DNA of 64,000 bases from Plantago ovata (GCA_028274465.1 CM051458.1:22211566-22275565), one strand, 5' to 3'; shown: positions 1-11,075, numbered from the stretch's first letter. Made by a program: numbers and translations. The notes: a model not told the origin generated them from the sequence alone.

Positions 1-266
1 GCATCACTTTGCAAGTAGTTTGAGGCTTGTCTCGCTTGGTTTGTCACATTCACTTGTGCACTAGTTAAGCTTAGTAGTCTCGACATCACCTCGAGTGGTG
101 TTTCTTCTACTGCGGTTCACGATGACCATATAAAATGATGCATGTTAGAATCTATGGTTGTAACCCGTGTCATTATGTACGTAAGAGGCGACAAGTTTTT
201 CACCTCGATTAGAGATTGCCAAATGCCTAGGAAGGAGGTAGTGTGAGGTGTGTGATTCCTTGTATT

Positions 267-486
267 AAACCTATTCTATCGAATAGGTTTGGGGAGGGGG
301 TTACGTTGTTATACTTGTCTTTCGTCTTGAGTCGTTGTAGATTTTTCTTAGCTTTATTTTTCTTTTGTTTTGTGTCCCAACCTATTCTCTCGAATAGGTT
401 TGGGGAGGTGTCTTTGTAAAAAGTTTTTCCCTTTTTCTTTTTCGTCTTTGTGCTCAAACCTATTCTCTCGAATAGGTTTGGGGAGG
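267..486 (+). repeat. Three palindrome + purine-tract modules in 3' UTR
   Basis: Three copies (267-300, 379-408, 456-486) of a perfect 9-10 bp inverted repeat, AACCTATTC / GAATAGGTT with a 3-4 nt loop. Each is followed at once by a GGGGAGG-type purine tract that resembles the real polypurine tract of the element. Read antisense they give a repeated SPNLFERIG peptide, which is a by-product. The same modules recur in G1, G5, alpha2 and alpha5. Confidence 0.85.
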
Positions 487-517
487 TTTTTGACACGTAG
501 TACTGCTGCTTGCCTAG

Positions 518-560
518 CTATATATATATATATATAAAAAAAAAAAAAAAAAAAAAAGAA
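518..560. repeat. (TA)n-(A)n microsatellite
   Basis: A short TA repeat runs into about 25 A residues inside the 3' UTR of alpha1. The related copies alpha2, alpha5 and G5 carry T-rich low-complexity tracts at the matching place, so this is an unstable part of the 3' UTR. Confidence 0.85.
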
Positions 561-1199
561 AAGAGAAAAGAGAAAGAGAAAATAAAAAAGAAGAAAGAAA
601 ATAAACAATAAGACCCAAAAGCAAAAGAAGGGTCGTTGCAAGCCAAAAGCAGTCTCGTAGTGTCAAGTGTCATGTAAATATTTTGTCCTTGTGAAGTATC
701 GAGTTGTAAATTCTATCTTTTGTTTCGTGTCGCCTTTGTCCAAGGCCTGTTCTTGACCACCCTCGTCTTGCTATTCAAGAAGTGTTTGAATGAGATTCGT
801 TCTTTGAGAGTCTGGGAAGAATAGGGGAGTGTGTCTTCTTTTTCTAGGGAACCCTCATTCGTTTGATGAGAGCCAGTATTGGTTCGCCCTCTTTTGAGGA
901 AAAGTCTCGCTTGGTGAACAGTAGTAAGCCCTCGGTTTCATAGGCACGGGCCAATTGTAGTATGATAATGTGAATCATTGTGTCGTCACTGACCAGGTCC
1001 AAGTAGAAGATGTTACGAGAGACTCCTTTGCTTAACCAAGTGCACATGAGAATGTGTATATCGCAATCGAGGCATTCTTCAACCTACTTGCATGTCATGT
1101 TCATTTGGTTTTGTTCATAAGCATTTGGTAGATTCAATAGATTAGTTCACTTTACTTGGCATGGGACTCCTTTTGTGTTGCATTTAAGATAGTTTGTTG

Positions 1200-1233
1200 C
1201 TTGAGGACAAGCAAATGTTTGGTTTGAGGAGTT
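1200..1233 (+). other. Polypurine tract region before 3' LTR (alpha1)
   Basis: TTGAGGACAAGCAAATG followed by TTTGGTTTGAGGAG directly abuts the LTR start TGATGAACG. It is the plus-strand primer site used in reverse transcription. Sister copies have TTTGGTTTGGGGAG, so this one carries a G-to-A change in the purine run. Confidence 0.8.
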
Positions 1234-2608
1234 TGATGAACGTATTTTTGACGCGTTCATCTTGTCTTTTTTACCTTCTTTTGCTATCTTTTAGCCTTGT
1301 TTTTTGGTTAGTTTTGTAGAATAGTGTCACGTTTTGTGTTTTCTGCATTTTTAGGCACTTAGGTACGAAACGGCGTTTTTGGAGCTGAAAACGAGCCTTT
1401 TTGATGGAAAAGATGGCCCCGTTGAAGTTCCCCAATCTCCGTGGCTTGTTCGTGAGTGTCTGAGCCCCAATAAGTGCCGAGAATGACGAGCCCAAGGCAC
1501 CCGAGGGCCGTTCGTGGGCAAAAGTTCGAGTTTCGAGGCCAAACTCTGCCCAGGAGGCAAGCCCTTCGCTTGGAATTGGAGAAGCGGGACGCTTGGAATT
1601 TCAGGAGATTTCAAAAGAGGAACAGGAACCAAGCGCTTCGCTTGGCTCTGCCCAAGCGAAGCGCTTGGCAGCCGTTACAGATCGAGATTTTGCCTTCATT
1701 ACTTGATTTTGGGAGTTACTTTTTGATATACAGAACATTGGAGACGAGTTTTGGACGGCCCTAAGCCCCAAAAACTCAGAGAAACTCAGAGATTCATTGT
1801 AATTTAGGTTGGGATTCGAGATTTTGATTAGAATTCATCCTTTGCAATCATCTACGGAGAGGTTTTCTTTGCTTTCCACCGATTAGTGACAGCTTTGGTG
1901 GTAACTTGTATCACTCTCCTGTCTTGTAGTTTGATTTGATGTATTCTGATTATTATTCATATGAATTGATGTCTATGTTGATTAATATCAGTAGCTAAAT
2001 CCTTTGTGTTGGTTGTAGAATGTAGAATTATGCATGTTATGGATTATGCTTATGCCTACATGAGGTTGTGAGTCAGTCTTGCTGCAAATTACTTCATATG
2101 ATTCGTAGTTGCCTATAAAATATATTCGAATAGAGTATTTGACAAACTCGTTGGTCAATGAAAGCTATAGGATTGTATGTTAGTGATTTGCAGCGTGCTA
2201 GATAAATGGTGTTAGTGACAAGCACCTCTAAATTATTGATAGTGACCTTTCATGATGTGTGTCTTGAAAGTTACCTAGACAAGTTGCTTAGCAGACTTAG
2301 TTGAAGGTTTTATGCACTGAACTTGTGAGCATATTAGTAATCCATGCATGTGTATTCGATTTCTACCACCGACCGTTTTCCAAACTTGTTTACAAAAACT
2401 ATTGATTTCTCACTTCCTTTGTTCAAACATCTTTCTCAAAAATCATCATCTAGTTGACTGAAATTAGCTAGCAAAAACCTTGATCAAAGCCACGTTAGGT
2501 CCCGAGAGAACGACACCCGGGAACAACTTGCCATTGCACTCTGTTTGTGTAGTGAAAGGTGTTCTTTGGCTTTTAAACATATTTAATTGGTGAAAAACGA
2601 CATCATCA
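1234..2608 (+). repeat. 3' LTR of alpha1
   Basis: Starts TGATGAACG and ends CATCATCA. It matches alpha3's LTR in the same orientation and the alpha2 and alpha5 LTRs in reverse. The U3 start carries an 8-bp inverted repeat, GATGAACG (1235-1242) with CGTTCATC (1254-1261). The central part holds the palindrome cluster listed separately. Confidence 0.92.
1561..1675. repeat. AAGCG palindrome cluster in LTR
   Basis: Several short palindromes of the form CCAAGCG-nn-CGCTTGG in a row. The same class of palindrome recurs upstream of ORF3 and after pol in this family. Long ORFs through it that repeat KRSAW or QALRLA are shadows of the palindromes and not genes. Confidence 0.85.
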
Positions 2609-2796
2609 GCACCTAAACCTCCTTTCTGAGATGGATCTCTCAAATAAGAGTTTAGTTCAGTCAGCGTATTACTTGCGTCAGCATAAGATTTGAAATTGAT
2701 TTTCATCTTTTTCATTTCTTGAATTTCAGCAAGTAACTTTAGAATTGAGGACTGATATTCTTCCAATTCTAATGCCATTTGAGAATTCTTGTCTGT
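2609..2796 (-). pseudogene. copia-A gag, distal fragment
   Basis: Reads on the minus strand as a lysine/glutamate-rich coiled-coil-like stretch (MALELEEYQSSILKLL, then KKMKINFKSYADAS). It continues the gag C-terminal extension left at 11071 on the other side of G1. It is cut on the left by the alpha1 LTR end. Long coiled-coil gag tails are typical of the Sirevirus lineage; that comparison is from memory. Confidence 0.7.
2792..2796. repeat. Target-site duplication of G1, left (TCTGT)
   Basis: TCTGT precedes the LTR terminus TGATGAACG at 2797 and is repeated exactly at 11071-11075 after the other LTR terminus. Five-bp duplications are normal for LTR retrotransposons. Confidence 0.95.
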
Positions 2797-4051
2797 TGAT
2801 GAACGCGCTGGTGTCATGTTCCAACGCGAACGGATCAAATAAATTTGTAATTAGCCAAAGGCAATCCACAACTACAATGAAAACCGTAGAGTAGCAGTAG
2901 AATGACTCGAGTGTCGTTCTCTCAGGACTATAACTTGCTTTATCTATTTAACAAGAGAATATAAAGCAGCAGACAGATAGCAATAGGGGGTTTCTAGCAG
3001 ATAATGGAGATTGGTGATAGTATGGTCCTTCTTAACATAACGGGTCGATAATCATGCATAAATTCCTCGGTCTTGCATAGAGATCTTTGAATCAATCTAG
3101 TGTCCTGCTGCAAATATTAAGCACTACGAAGATAATTGGTCTGACAAGTCAATCACTATTGTCCTAATGTGTTCCGTAATTATTCAACACATCGAAGATA
3201 ATTGGTCTGATGGTCGACAAGTGTCCAATTGTGCATAATAATTAATACAACATACAAGAATTTAGGCTGCAACTGATAAACGAAATAAAGCAATGACACG
3301 GAGTATAATGCGCGATATAGCCATTAGCATGATTATCTCCCCTTAGCTAAGAATTCACATACTACCACCAACGATAAGTTTAGCTACTCATAATAGGCAT
3401 GCAATCAACAGAAATCATAGAAGAAAACATATTGAAAGATATATAAAATAAGTAGATTAAACTGTAAGATACAAGTTACCGAAGGTTGTCAATCTTCGAA
3501 GAATTGCGATCCTACGAGCTCCAATCCGCTATGAAAAAGTATCCTCTAAGCTACAGAACTCCCAGGACAGGCCCCGGGAAGTTCCTACCTAAAACTATAG
3601 AGAGAGGTGAGAAAGTAGGTCTGGAAAGATATGATTTTCGGAGAAAAACTGAGCGACTATATATAGGCCCCGAAAAACCACGGGGCGGTTCGCCCCCGAG
3701 TTTTTCTCGCGGAATTCCGCGTTTTCGACGCGTTTTTGGATTTCTTCCCCTTTTCGGACTCGGTTCTGACTTCTAGTAGCCTTCTAACCTCCAGATTCGG
3801 CCCCTAGACTTCAAATCCTATCCGGAAACCTTCAGATACTCCAAATAGGCTTCTGGAACACCAATTCTTTGTCAACTTCAATATAATTGCCCTGAAATCT
3901 TCGAATTTCAACCAAAACCTGTAAAATAAAATCTAAAGGGAAACGTGACACTATTCTAATAAAATGCATTAAAATATAGCTAAATTAACATAGAGGATAG
4001 CTAAAATAGGTGAAAAAGACTCGAATGAAAGTGTAAAATACACATTCATCA
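2797..4051 (-). repeat. 3' LTR of G1
   Basis: Plus-strand ends are TGATGAACGCG and CATTCATCA. A TATA-like tract lies at 3655-3665 on the minus strand, with a GGGGCGGTTCGCCCC palindrome just upstream (3677-3696). At the U3 end GTGTA (4031-4035) pairs with TACAC (4039-4043). It is about 20 bp shorter than the 5' LTR because it has one fewer palindrome. Confidence 0.93.
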
Positions 4052-4085
4052 AACTCCCCAAACCGAACCTTTGCTTGTCCTCAAG
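4052..4085 (-). other. Polypurine tract of G1
   Basis: On the minus strand CTTGAGGACAAGCAAAGG leads into TTCGGTTTGGGGAGTT, directly abutting the 3' LTR. The same GAGGACAAGCAAA + GGTTTGGGGAG layout marks the 3' LTR edge in G5 and all alpha copies. Confidence 0.85.
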
Positions 4086-5640
4086 CAACTAAGCTAGACT
4101 CTAATACAAAAAACATGAAAGACACAAAATGGAGTCTCATGCCAAATAAAATGAACTATTCTACTGAATCTATCAAATAACATATGAAAAAAAACCATAT
4201 AAATCAAAGCATGAATATTGGTTGAAGAATACCTCGATTGACTTATACACATCCACATAAGCACTTATGTCAAGACAAGATAGTCTCTCGTAACATTCTC
4301 TACCTGGACCTAGTCAGTGACGACGTAATGAAGCATGCTAAGATACGAATGGTTGCCCCGTGCCGATGAAACTGAGGACTTACTGCTGTTCCACCATGTT
4401 AAGACTTTTCCTCAAAAGAGGTCGAACCAGTACTGGCTCTCATCAAACGAAGGAGGGTTCCCTATAAAAGATAACACTCCCCTATTCTACCCATCTCTCA
4501 AGTAAAGTCTTAAACTATTCACCACTTCCAGAATGGCAGGACGAGGGTGGTCAAGAACAGATGACACTCAAGACAAAAAGATAAAAAATAGAAAAACAAC
4601 ACGATTACGAACAATACAAAAAATGGAAAAGACTCAACACTTTGCTAAACTGCTATTTGGCTTTCTTTTTTGGACCCTTCTTTGCTTTTTTGGGGTCTTT
4701 TCTCTTTTTTCCTTTTTTCTTTCCAGATTCTTTTTTTTCCTTTTTCTCTTTTTTTTCTGGAAATTTTTCTTTCTTTCTTTTTTTTCGATATTTTTAGCCA
4801 GCAGTAGCATAACAAAAAGAGAAACAAAATGACTCACACGACTTCCCCAAACCTATTCGAAAGAATAGGTTGGAGTACAAAATTTACGGAAAAGGAAAAT
4901 AAACTCACTATACAAAAATGAAAAACAGAAACAAGTCTATGATGGCGTAACCCCCTCCCCAAACCTATTCGGAAGAATAGGTTATAAACAAAGGATCACA
5001 CAACCTCACACTACCTCCTTCCTAGGCATTTAGCAGTCTCAAAGCATGGTGAAGACTTGTTGCCTCTTAGGTACATAATTACTCGGGAAAACAACCATAA
5101 GACCCTAACATGCATCATCCTATTATAAAGGCCTTCGTGAACCGCAGTAGAGAAAACACCACTAAGTGATGTCGAGACTACCATGCTTAACTAAGTGCAA
5201 TACATGAATGTGACAAGCCAAGCGAGAAAAACCTCAAACAAATTCATAGAGATGAAGCATACGATTAATGGCATAGTTAGTTGATCTACCCAATAAAAAA
5301 GTTGAAAAAATTGGGCAATAAACTCCATATAAAACATGCAAGACTATCCTAGGATGAATGCAGTAAAATGCAACCTAAAAAATCTAAGAAAGCAGTAAAC
5401 GTGCAAATGCAAATGCAGACGGATAAAGCATGCGAGGTACTATTCTCATCCTACCAATACCAAGCTCCAAGCTAACAACATCAGATCACTTAAATCCCAT
5501 CCCCCCTCATGAAATTAACGCTAGTCCCTAGCAGTAAGAAAATGAGGAAATAAGATGTGATACTAGATGTTACCCCATGGTTTGTCCTCGGTCGGCTGAG
5601 TATGCTGCTCTTGAGTTATTGGGCCTGCTCTGGGAGCCTC
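4086..5640 (-). other. G1 3' untranslated region
   Basis: No coding potential: predicted ORFs here are low-complexity F/K-rich frames through a pyrimidine tract (4655-4800). It contains two palindrome + purine modules (4842-4872 and 4951-4983) matching those of the other gypsy copies. The remainder aligns by eye with the 3' UTRs of G5 and alpha5. Confidence 0.75.
4842..4983 (-). repeat. Two palindrome + purine modules (G1)
   Basis: AAACCTATTC / GAATAGGTT inverted repeats, each with a CCTCCCC-type block on the plus strand (GGGGAGG on the element's sense strand). Homologous to the three modules in alpha1. Confidence 0.85.
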
Positions 5641-5648
5641 ATATATGA

Positions 5649-6403
5649 TCATCGGGACTTGTGGTAGTGGCGGTAGTTCCATTTTTTAGGCCGGTCAGGA
5701 ACAACTCCTCCAATGGAGTCATCATTGCTCGTATGGCCTTCATTGTCACTACTGTCATCACCATCGTCACCAGTAGAGTTGCAGTGTCGAAGGGAATTTT
5801 CAAGATTGGCCTCCTCTGTTATGGAATCTTCCACCCGGTATCTCTCCAACAGGTTGTGAACTGTTGAAGGGGAAAGGCAAGTGGTATCAGACCCTCCCCC
5901 TCTAGCGTTCTACACCCCAAGGAGGTTACAGCAAACTGCTCGGTTATTCGGAGGTTGTCTTCCATGTTTTCCAATGTCGGCCACATTCTCTACAGTTGAT
6001 GCTCCCAATGTCAATATGATGCTCTTTTTAGAGGCAGGCAAGGGGCGTCCCAACGAGGGACTGGGTACCCATGTCATTATGTTTTGGAACGAAGTTAAGC
6101 GCTTTGGAACCTTCTAGCAACTGCGAACTCAAGATTGAATCCGCCGCGGCGAGAATGTCCCGGTGCCTTCCTGTTCACTCGAACTCTGCAGTCCTCGTGA
6201 TGGAGTGATGACGTAATAATGGTTTCTGTCCCTTCGGTGGTACATGAATAGGCATAGGAGTCCTTACTCCAGGTGTACTCTAGCTCCTCCTCTTGGATAA
6301 TCCACGACGTTGTTGCAAAACCCCTTGGCTCGAACGCACATCTTCCTTGACATGGTTCTTCACATCAATCATACGGGAATGCTCCTTTCCCTTGGTATGG
6401 TAC
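5649..6403 (-). pseudogene. Decayed third ORF of G1 (exon after leader intron)
   Basis: Begins at the inferred 3' splice site. Minus-strand frames stay open for long stretches with few stops: a basic N-terminal part with YHTKGKEHSRMIDVKN, a middle part around TPMPIHVPPKGQKPLLRHH, and an acidic end with TGDDGDDSSDNEG. Position and the preceding intron match ORF3 of alpha3 and alpha4, but I cannot see clear sequence similarity to their PF20167-like protein. It is either a very diverged ORF3 or a different gene. The start codon expected from the alpha copies reads ATA here. Confidence 0.4.
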
Positions 6404-6945
6404 CTACAAACAGCGGTTAGCACCTCGTATGCCACAAAACTGACTCAAATACATACTAGTGTAAAAGCGAAACAAACAAGTGATAAAATCAACAATCGAG
6501 CTCCCCAAACCGTAATGTCTAGCCTAGCTTCTTCATCATGCAACATACCAATGTAACTACTACATGCAATACATCACATCATGCTCTTCCTAGACAACCA
6601 ATACCCTTGATAACAAGGTTCAATTCATACCATAGCAGCGAAAAAATTCTATCATCATAAATCCTCATACTCAACTATTAAGCATTCTATTGTCAAATCC
6701 ACCAACATTACATCAATAAACACAATCATATGCAAGAAATCAAAGATAAAGACATATTGCAGAACAAGATATATCATCTAGCAGCAAAATACCCAAATCA
6801 ACAATCTAAGCAAAATTGAGCATGCAATTGATAGTAAATAACATGTCTAATCCTACAAACAACATACCCATGCAACAAATAAGCATAATTGAAGCTCAAA
6901 TTAGAAAACCCCCAAATTCGAAAATTAGGGTTCTAAGGATGATAC
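6404..6945 (-). other. Intron-like segment before ORF3 (G1)
   Basis: The donor GAG|GTATCATCC and acceptor TTTGTAG|GTACC flank 542 bp of T-rich sequence, closely matching the length in alpha4 (542) and alpha3 (543). The first ~70 bp are clearly homologous to those introns, including a telo-box ACCCTAA near the start and the phrase GAATTTGGG. Splicing is inferred and not shown. Confidence 0.65.
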
Positions 6946-7174
6946 CTCAGATCTGAAAATCTAACGCATAAGGATGAAATCTGTTCGGATGGGATGATAG
7001 ATCATGTAATAGGCTTCGAATTAAGCTAAAGAACACTCAATTTGGTCAAGAAATGAAGAAGTCATGAAGATTTGAAGATGAAATCGCGTTTTTCGGGTTT
7101 TTTTGGGAGGATGAATGAAGAAGAATGAAGAAAATGAGGTTTTGGGGAAGAAATCCGCTTTTTTGAAGTTCTGG

Positions 7175-7245
7175 GACCGTGGGGCGGTTCGCCCCACGTG
7201 CGGGGCGGTTCACCCCGTGCTCCCCAATGCGGGGAGACGGTTCCC
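7175..7245. repeat. GGGGCGG palindrome cluster upstream of ORF3 leader (G1)
   Basis: Two GGGGCGGTT(C)-type palindromes (GTGGGGCGGTTCGCCCCAC and GGGGCGGTTCACCCC), then a weaker GCGGGGAGACGGTTCCCGT. They match the palindrome in the G1 LTR and differ from the AAGCG type of the alpha family at the same relative position. Confidence 0.8.
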
Positions 7246-7420
7246 GTCGTCAGAAAATGCGGTTTTAATCCCCGAAACCAATTTGTTTCAAAAAACCACT
7301 CGAAAAATCTCACTCAAACAAAAGCATATACGACACAGACATGAACAAATTCGCATACGAGAAGAAAATAGTTCAAGAATTAAATGCATGCAGAAAAGCA
7401 GTAAAGAAAGCGATAAAAAT

Positions 7421-7438
7421 TCCGGGTTGCCTCCCGGA
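7421..7438 (-). other. Conserved hairpin after protease stop (G1)
   Basis: Sense strand TCCGGG-AGGCAA-CCCGGA, a perfect 6-bp stem with a 6-nt loop, 65 nt downstream of the protease stop. In alpha3, alpha4 and alpha5 the stem is CTCGGG/CCCGAG with the same AGGCAA loop, so two base pairs have changed together. Confidence 0.8.
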
Positions 7439-7503
7439 TAGCGTCATTGTTTAAAGTCTTTGACTCGACTCCTGTCTACGCCTATCTCTTCTTTTTGCGG
7501 ATA

Positions 7504-9626
7504 CTAGGCTTCCCCTATTGATCTCCTTTCCATGCCACGAACCTGTGAATAAGAAAGAATATAGGCTGCAAGACCACAGTAGTGAGTAGTAATATCAGGC
7601 GGTTCAGGTGAATCAGGTATGGATTTTAACACGTGTTGCTTGCCATTCACTTCGATGGTGCAAGTTCTTTGGTAGATATCCATCACTGAGCGTAGTTTAG
7701 TCAAGAATGTTTGCCCTAAGAGTTTGACATCCCCCGTCCCAGGTGCAGATGCCGGCATAACTACGAAATTGGTGTATATAGATGCTTCACCAATCTTGAC
7801 CAACACATTTTTCACAACGCCCTCGGGTCTCATAAAGGATCCATCCGCCAGTTGCACAATAGCCCTTTGCTCAGATAGTTTTCCGATGTTGCTCTTTTCA
7901 AACACATTCAAAGGAATTATGTTTGAGTAGGATCCCGTGTCTAGTGTGGCACGGACATCTTCAAGCTCACCAATCCCTACCTTAACATCGAAACTTTTAG
8001 GGAGTGGTTCGGGATCCTCTTGCTCCTCATCACTTGTGTCAGAACCAAGGTCGTTCTCCTCAGCCTGTAGAAGTTATTCCTTCATGCAACACTCACACCT
8101 AACAACCTTCCTGATGGTGATTTCGTCAGGTACATCACCAGCCAATGTAATGGCATTCGACTTCACAGTGCTGCTAGGCAGTTTGCCTTGTTCCCTACTT
8201 GCTCCTCGGTCGATCAACTCTTGCATCTTTTGATGGGCAAGCCTAGTGCTCTCTTCCAACTTATCAAGCCTTGCCCTCGTGTTCTCGGAATCTTCTTCAT
8301 AACGTTTGAGAAAACTCTGTGTGTGATCAACCATCTTCTGCAAGTTCTCCATCAGTTGAGCCGACTTCGACTTCGGTGGCTCTTTCGGAGTGGGGTTTTC
8401 GCAGTGGTCATTACCATAGTTTAGCCTACTATGGTCTTGGTTAGGTCCATAAGTTTGGTTAGCCGGTGCATATCCTTGATTGTTTCGGAATCCCCTTCTC
8501 CAAAAACCACCTCGAGGGTTCCTACCGTCTTGTCCATAGCTAACTTCTTGAGTACCAAACTCCGTAGCAAAGGCTTCTTCTTCGCCTCCTCGAGCCCAGT
8601 TGCCATCATCGTATGCCAGCTCGGATCTACACATATGAGCCCCATGCCCATAGTTCTTGCATATTCGGCATACTTCGTTCGAAACAGTTGTTCCGGTGGC
8701 GCTCTGAGGACTTGCTTCAATTCGTTGGTAAAGCACTCGAATTGATCCCCATTCCCCCTATACATAGGGGCTTCTTGAGTCGGTGGAGCTTCAGGTCCAC
8801 GTCTCCTAACCATTGCTCTTGGGTCCTTGAACTGCGAACCCTTAGCAACCCTTTTGAAAACTGCCCAGACGGCTTCTGCGGTTTCCTCCCAAATATTGCC
8901 TCGGCATTGGAAATCCACCACTTGTTGGTTCTCGAAGGTTAGTCCATTGTAGAAGTGTTGGACTAGGTCGGAAAGTTCAAAACCATGGTGAGGGCACTTG
9001 TTCGTGAGATCTTGGAACCTCTAGAACACGGTGTAGATGGTCTCATCATAGTCCTGTTTGAATCCAGTGATCTGCGCCTTTAGCGCGGTAGTCAAGGTGT
9101 GAAGGAAGTATTTCTCCATGAAAGCTGAAAAAACCTTTTCCCAAGTGTCCAGCGAGCCTGCTCGTAGAGAACTCAGCCATGACTTGGCTCTGTCGCCAAG
9201 TCCCATAGCAAAAAGTTTCATCCTCAACTCATCCGTTGTTATGTCAGCTCCGGGTCGTGGGAGTTGGTTGACGAAATCATCGATATCGTGCAAGTACCCC
9301 ATCACGTCTTCCCTTGATAAGCCATAGAACCTCGGAAGTTGTTGGAATGCGTGGTTCTTGATTTCCAGATCTCGGGCTGCAGACGAAAGAACAATCATCG
9401 GTCCCCTCATACGATCCTTGGTGGGTTGAACCCATGCCTTCAGTGGTCTAGCTTCTGCCATTCCGTCGATTTCCTTGAAAAGAATGTGTAGAGATTCAGA
9501 GAAATCGGTATCCTCTATTTCCTCTAGTGCGCGCCTCTCAAGTAGTCGCCTTCTTTGGTGGTAGACTCTGTCGATCTCAGCAATTGAATCAGCAAGCGGT
9601 GGTCCTGCAGAACATGTATGCGGCAT
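7504..9626 (-). pseudogene. gag-pro: G1 gag-protease polyprotein, interrupted
   Basis: Structural capsid/nucleocapsid protein plus aspartic protease of a Ty3/gypsy element. The gag domain holds RDLEIKNHAFQQLPRFYG and MGLGDRAKSWL. A zinc knuckle CRICKNYGHGAHMC (CX2CX4HX4C) follows, then a coiled-coil linker and the protease LDTGS active site near 7950 with a VQLADGS and LLGQTFL tail. Three breaks are visible: an in-frame TAG near 9021, a frame change near 8705 just before the knuckle, and an in-frame TAA at 8074-8076 exactly between gag and protease. No pol follows. Confidence 0.85.
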
Positions 9627-9775
9627 ACACTATCTATAACAGACTAGGAAAGGTGATTAGAAACATACTAGGAAAGAAGTATCAGAGCGAGATTAAAAAG
9701 GAAAACTAAAACTAATAGAATTAGGAATCTAAAGCTGTAAATATAAACAAATTAAACAGAAAAAATGAGTATACT

Positions 9776-9795
9776 CCCCGGCAACGGCGCCAATT
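9776..9795 (-). other. Primer-binding site of G1 (tRNA-Asp type)
   Basis: The plus strand CCCCGGCAACGGCGCCA equals the 3' end of plant tRNA-Asp, so the element RNA is complementary to it. Two bases separate it from the 5' LTR end. Confidence 0.9.
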
Positions 9796-11070
9796 TGATG
9801 AACGCGCTGGTGTCGTGTTCCAACGCGAACGGATCAAATAAATTTGTAATTAGCCAAAGGCAATCCACAACTACAACGAAAACCGTAGTGTAGCAGTAGA
9901 ATGACTCGAGTGTCGTTCTCTCAGGACTATAACTTGCTTTATCTATTTAACAAGAGAATATAAAGCCGCAAACAGATAGCAATAGAGGGTTTCTAGCAGA
10001 TAATGGAGATTGGTGATAGTATGGTCCTTCTTAACATAACGGGTCGATAATCATGCATAAATTCCTCGGTCTTGCATAGAGATCTTTGAATCAATCTAGT
10101 GTCCTGCTGCAAATATTAAGCACTACGAAGATAATTGGTCTGACAAGTCAATCACTATTGTCCTAATGTGTTCCGTAATTATTCAACACTATGAAGATAA
10201 TTGGTCTGATGGTCAACAAGTGTCCAATTGTGCATAATAATTAATACAACATACGAGAATTTAGGCTGCAACTGATCAACGAAATAAAGCAATGACACGG
10301 AGTATAATGCGCGATATAGCCATTAGCATGATTATCTTCCCTTCGCTAAGAATTCACATACTACCGCCAACGATAAGTTTAGCTACTCATAATAGGCATG
10401 CAATCAACAGAAATAATAGAAGAAAACATATTGAAAGATATATAAAATAAGTAGATTAAACTGTAAGATACAAGTTACCGAAGGTTGTCAATCTCCGAAG
10501 AATTGCGATCCTACGAGCTCCAATCCGCTATGAAAAAGTATCCCCTAAGCTACAAAACTCCCAGGACAGGCCCCGGGAAGTTCCTACCTAAAACTATAGA
10601 GAGACGTGAGAAAGTAGGTCTGGAAAGATATGATTTTCGGAGAAAAACTGAGCAACTATATATAGGCCCCGAAAAACCACGGGGCGGTTCGCCCCAGCCA
10701 TGCGGCGGTTCGCCCCTGAGTTTTCTCGCGGAATTCCGCGTTTTCGACGCGTTTTTGGATTTCTTCCCCTTTTCGGACTCGGTTCTGACTTCTAGTAGCC
10801 TTCTAACCTCCAGATTCGGCCCCTAGACTTCAAATCCTATCCGGAAACCTTCAGATACTCCAAATAGGCTTCTGGAACACCAATTCCTTGTCAACTTCAA
10901 TATAATTGCCCGGAAATCTTCGAATTTCAACCAAAACCTGTAAAATAAAATCTAAAGGGAAACGTGACATTATTCTAATAAAATGCATTAAAATATAGCT
11001 AAATTAACATAGAGGATAGCTAAAATAGGTGAAAAAGACTCGAATGAAAGTGTAAAATACACATTCATCA
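9796..11070 (-). repeat. 5' LTR of G1
   Basis: Near-identical to 2797-4051. It carries two adjacent palindromes (GGGGCGGTTCGCCCC and GCGGCGGTTCGCCCC, around 10681-10717), where the 3' LTR has one. The TATA-like tract is at about 10656-10668 on the minus strand. Confidence 0.93.
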
Positions 11071-11075
11071 TCTGT
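11071..11075. repeat. Target-site duplication of G1, right (TCTGT)
   Basis: Exact copy of 2792-2796; copia-A gag resumes immediately after it. Confidence 0.95.

Larger units (their letters stand above)
1..2608 (+). mobile_element. alpha1: 3' end of Athila-like Ty3/gypsy LTR retrotransposon
   Basis: The 3' untranslated tail and the 3' LTR of an element that enters from the left edge. The tail matches, in reverse complement, the 3' regions of copies alpha2 and alpha5. No coding sequence of the element lies inside the window. It sits in copia-A: the base after its LTR (2609) resumes copia gag sequence. The 5-bp target duplication should start with GCACC at 2609, but its partner is outside the window. 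Orientation is clear from the polypurine tract directly before the LTR. Confidence 0.85.
2797..11070 (-). mobile_element. G1: complete gag-protease-only gypsy element
   Basis: Two LTRs, a PBS, a polypurine tract and a 5-bp target duplication define an 8.27-kb unit on the minus strand. Internally it has gag-protease, the conserved hairpin, a palindrome cluster, a 542-bp intron-like segment, a decayed third ORF and a long 3' UTR. No RT, RNase H or integrase reading frame is present in any frame, so it is non-autonomous. The LTRs differ at only a modest number of sites plus one 20-bp palindrome indel, which suggests a fairly recent insertion. Confidence 0.93.

Noticed and set aside
227-641. ORF with repeated SPNLFERIG motif (also 58035-58265)
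   Set aside because: Antisense reading of the 3' UTR palindrome + purine modules; the repeat is explained at DNA level and the ORFs run opposite to or outside the element genes.
4533-4837. Phenylalanine- or lysine-rich ORFs
   Set aside because: Translation of a T-rich low-complexity tract in the G1 3' UTR. The same applies to 57809-58186 and 354-641.
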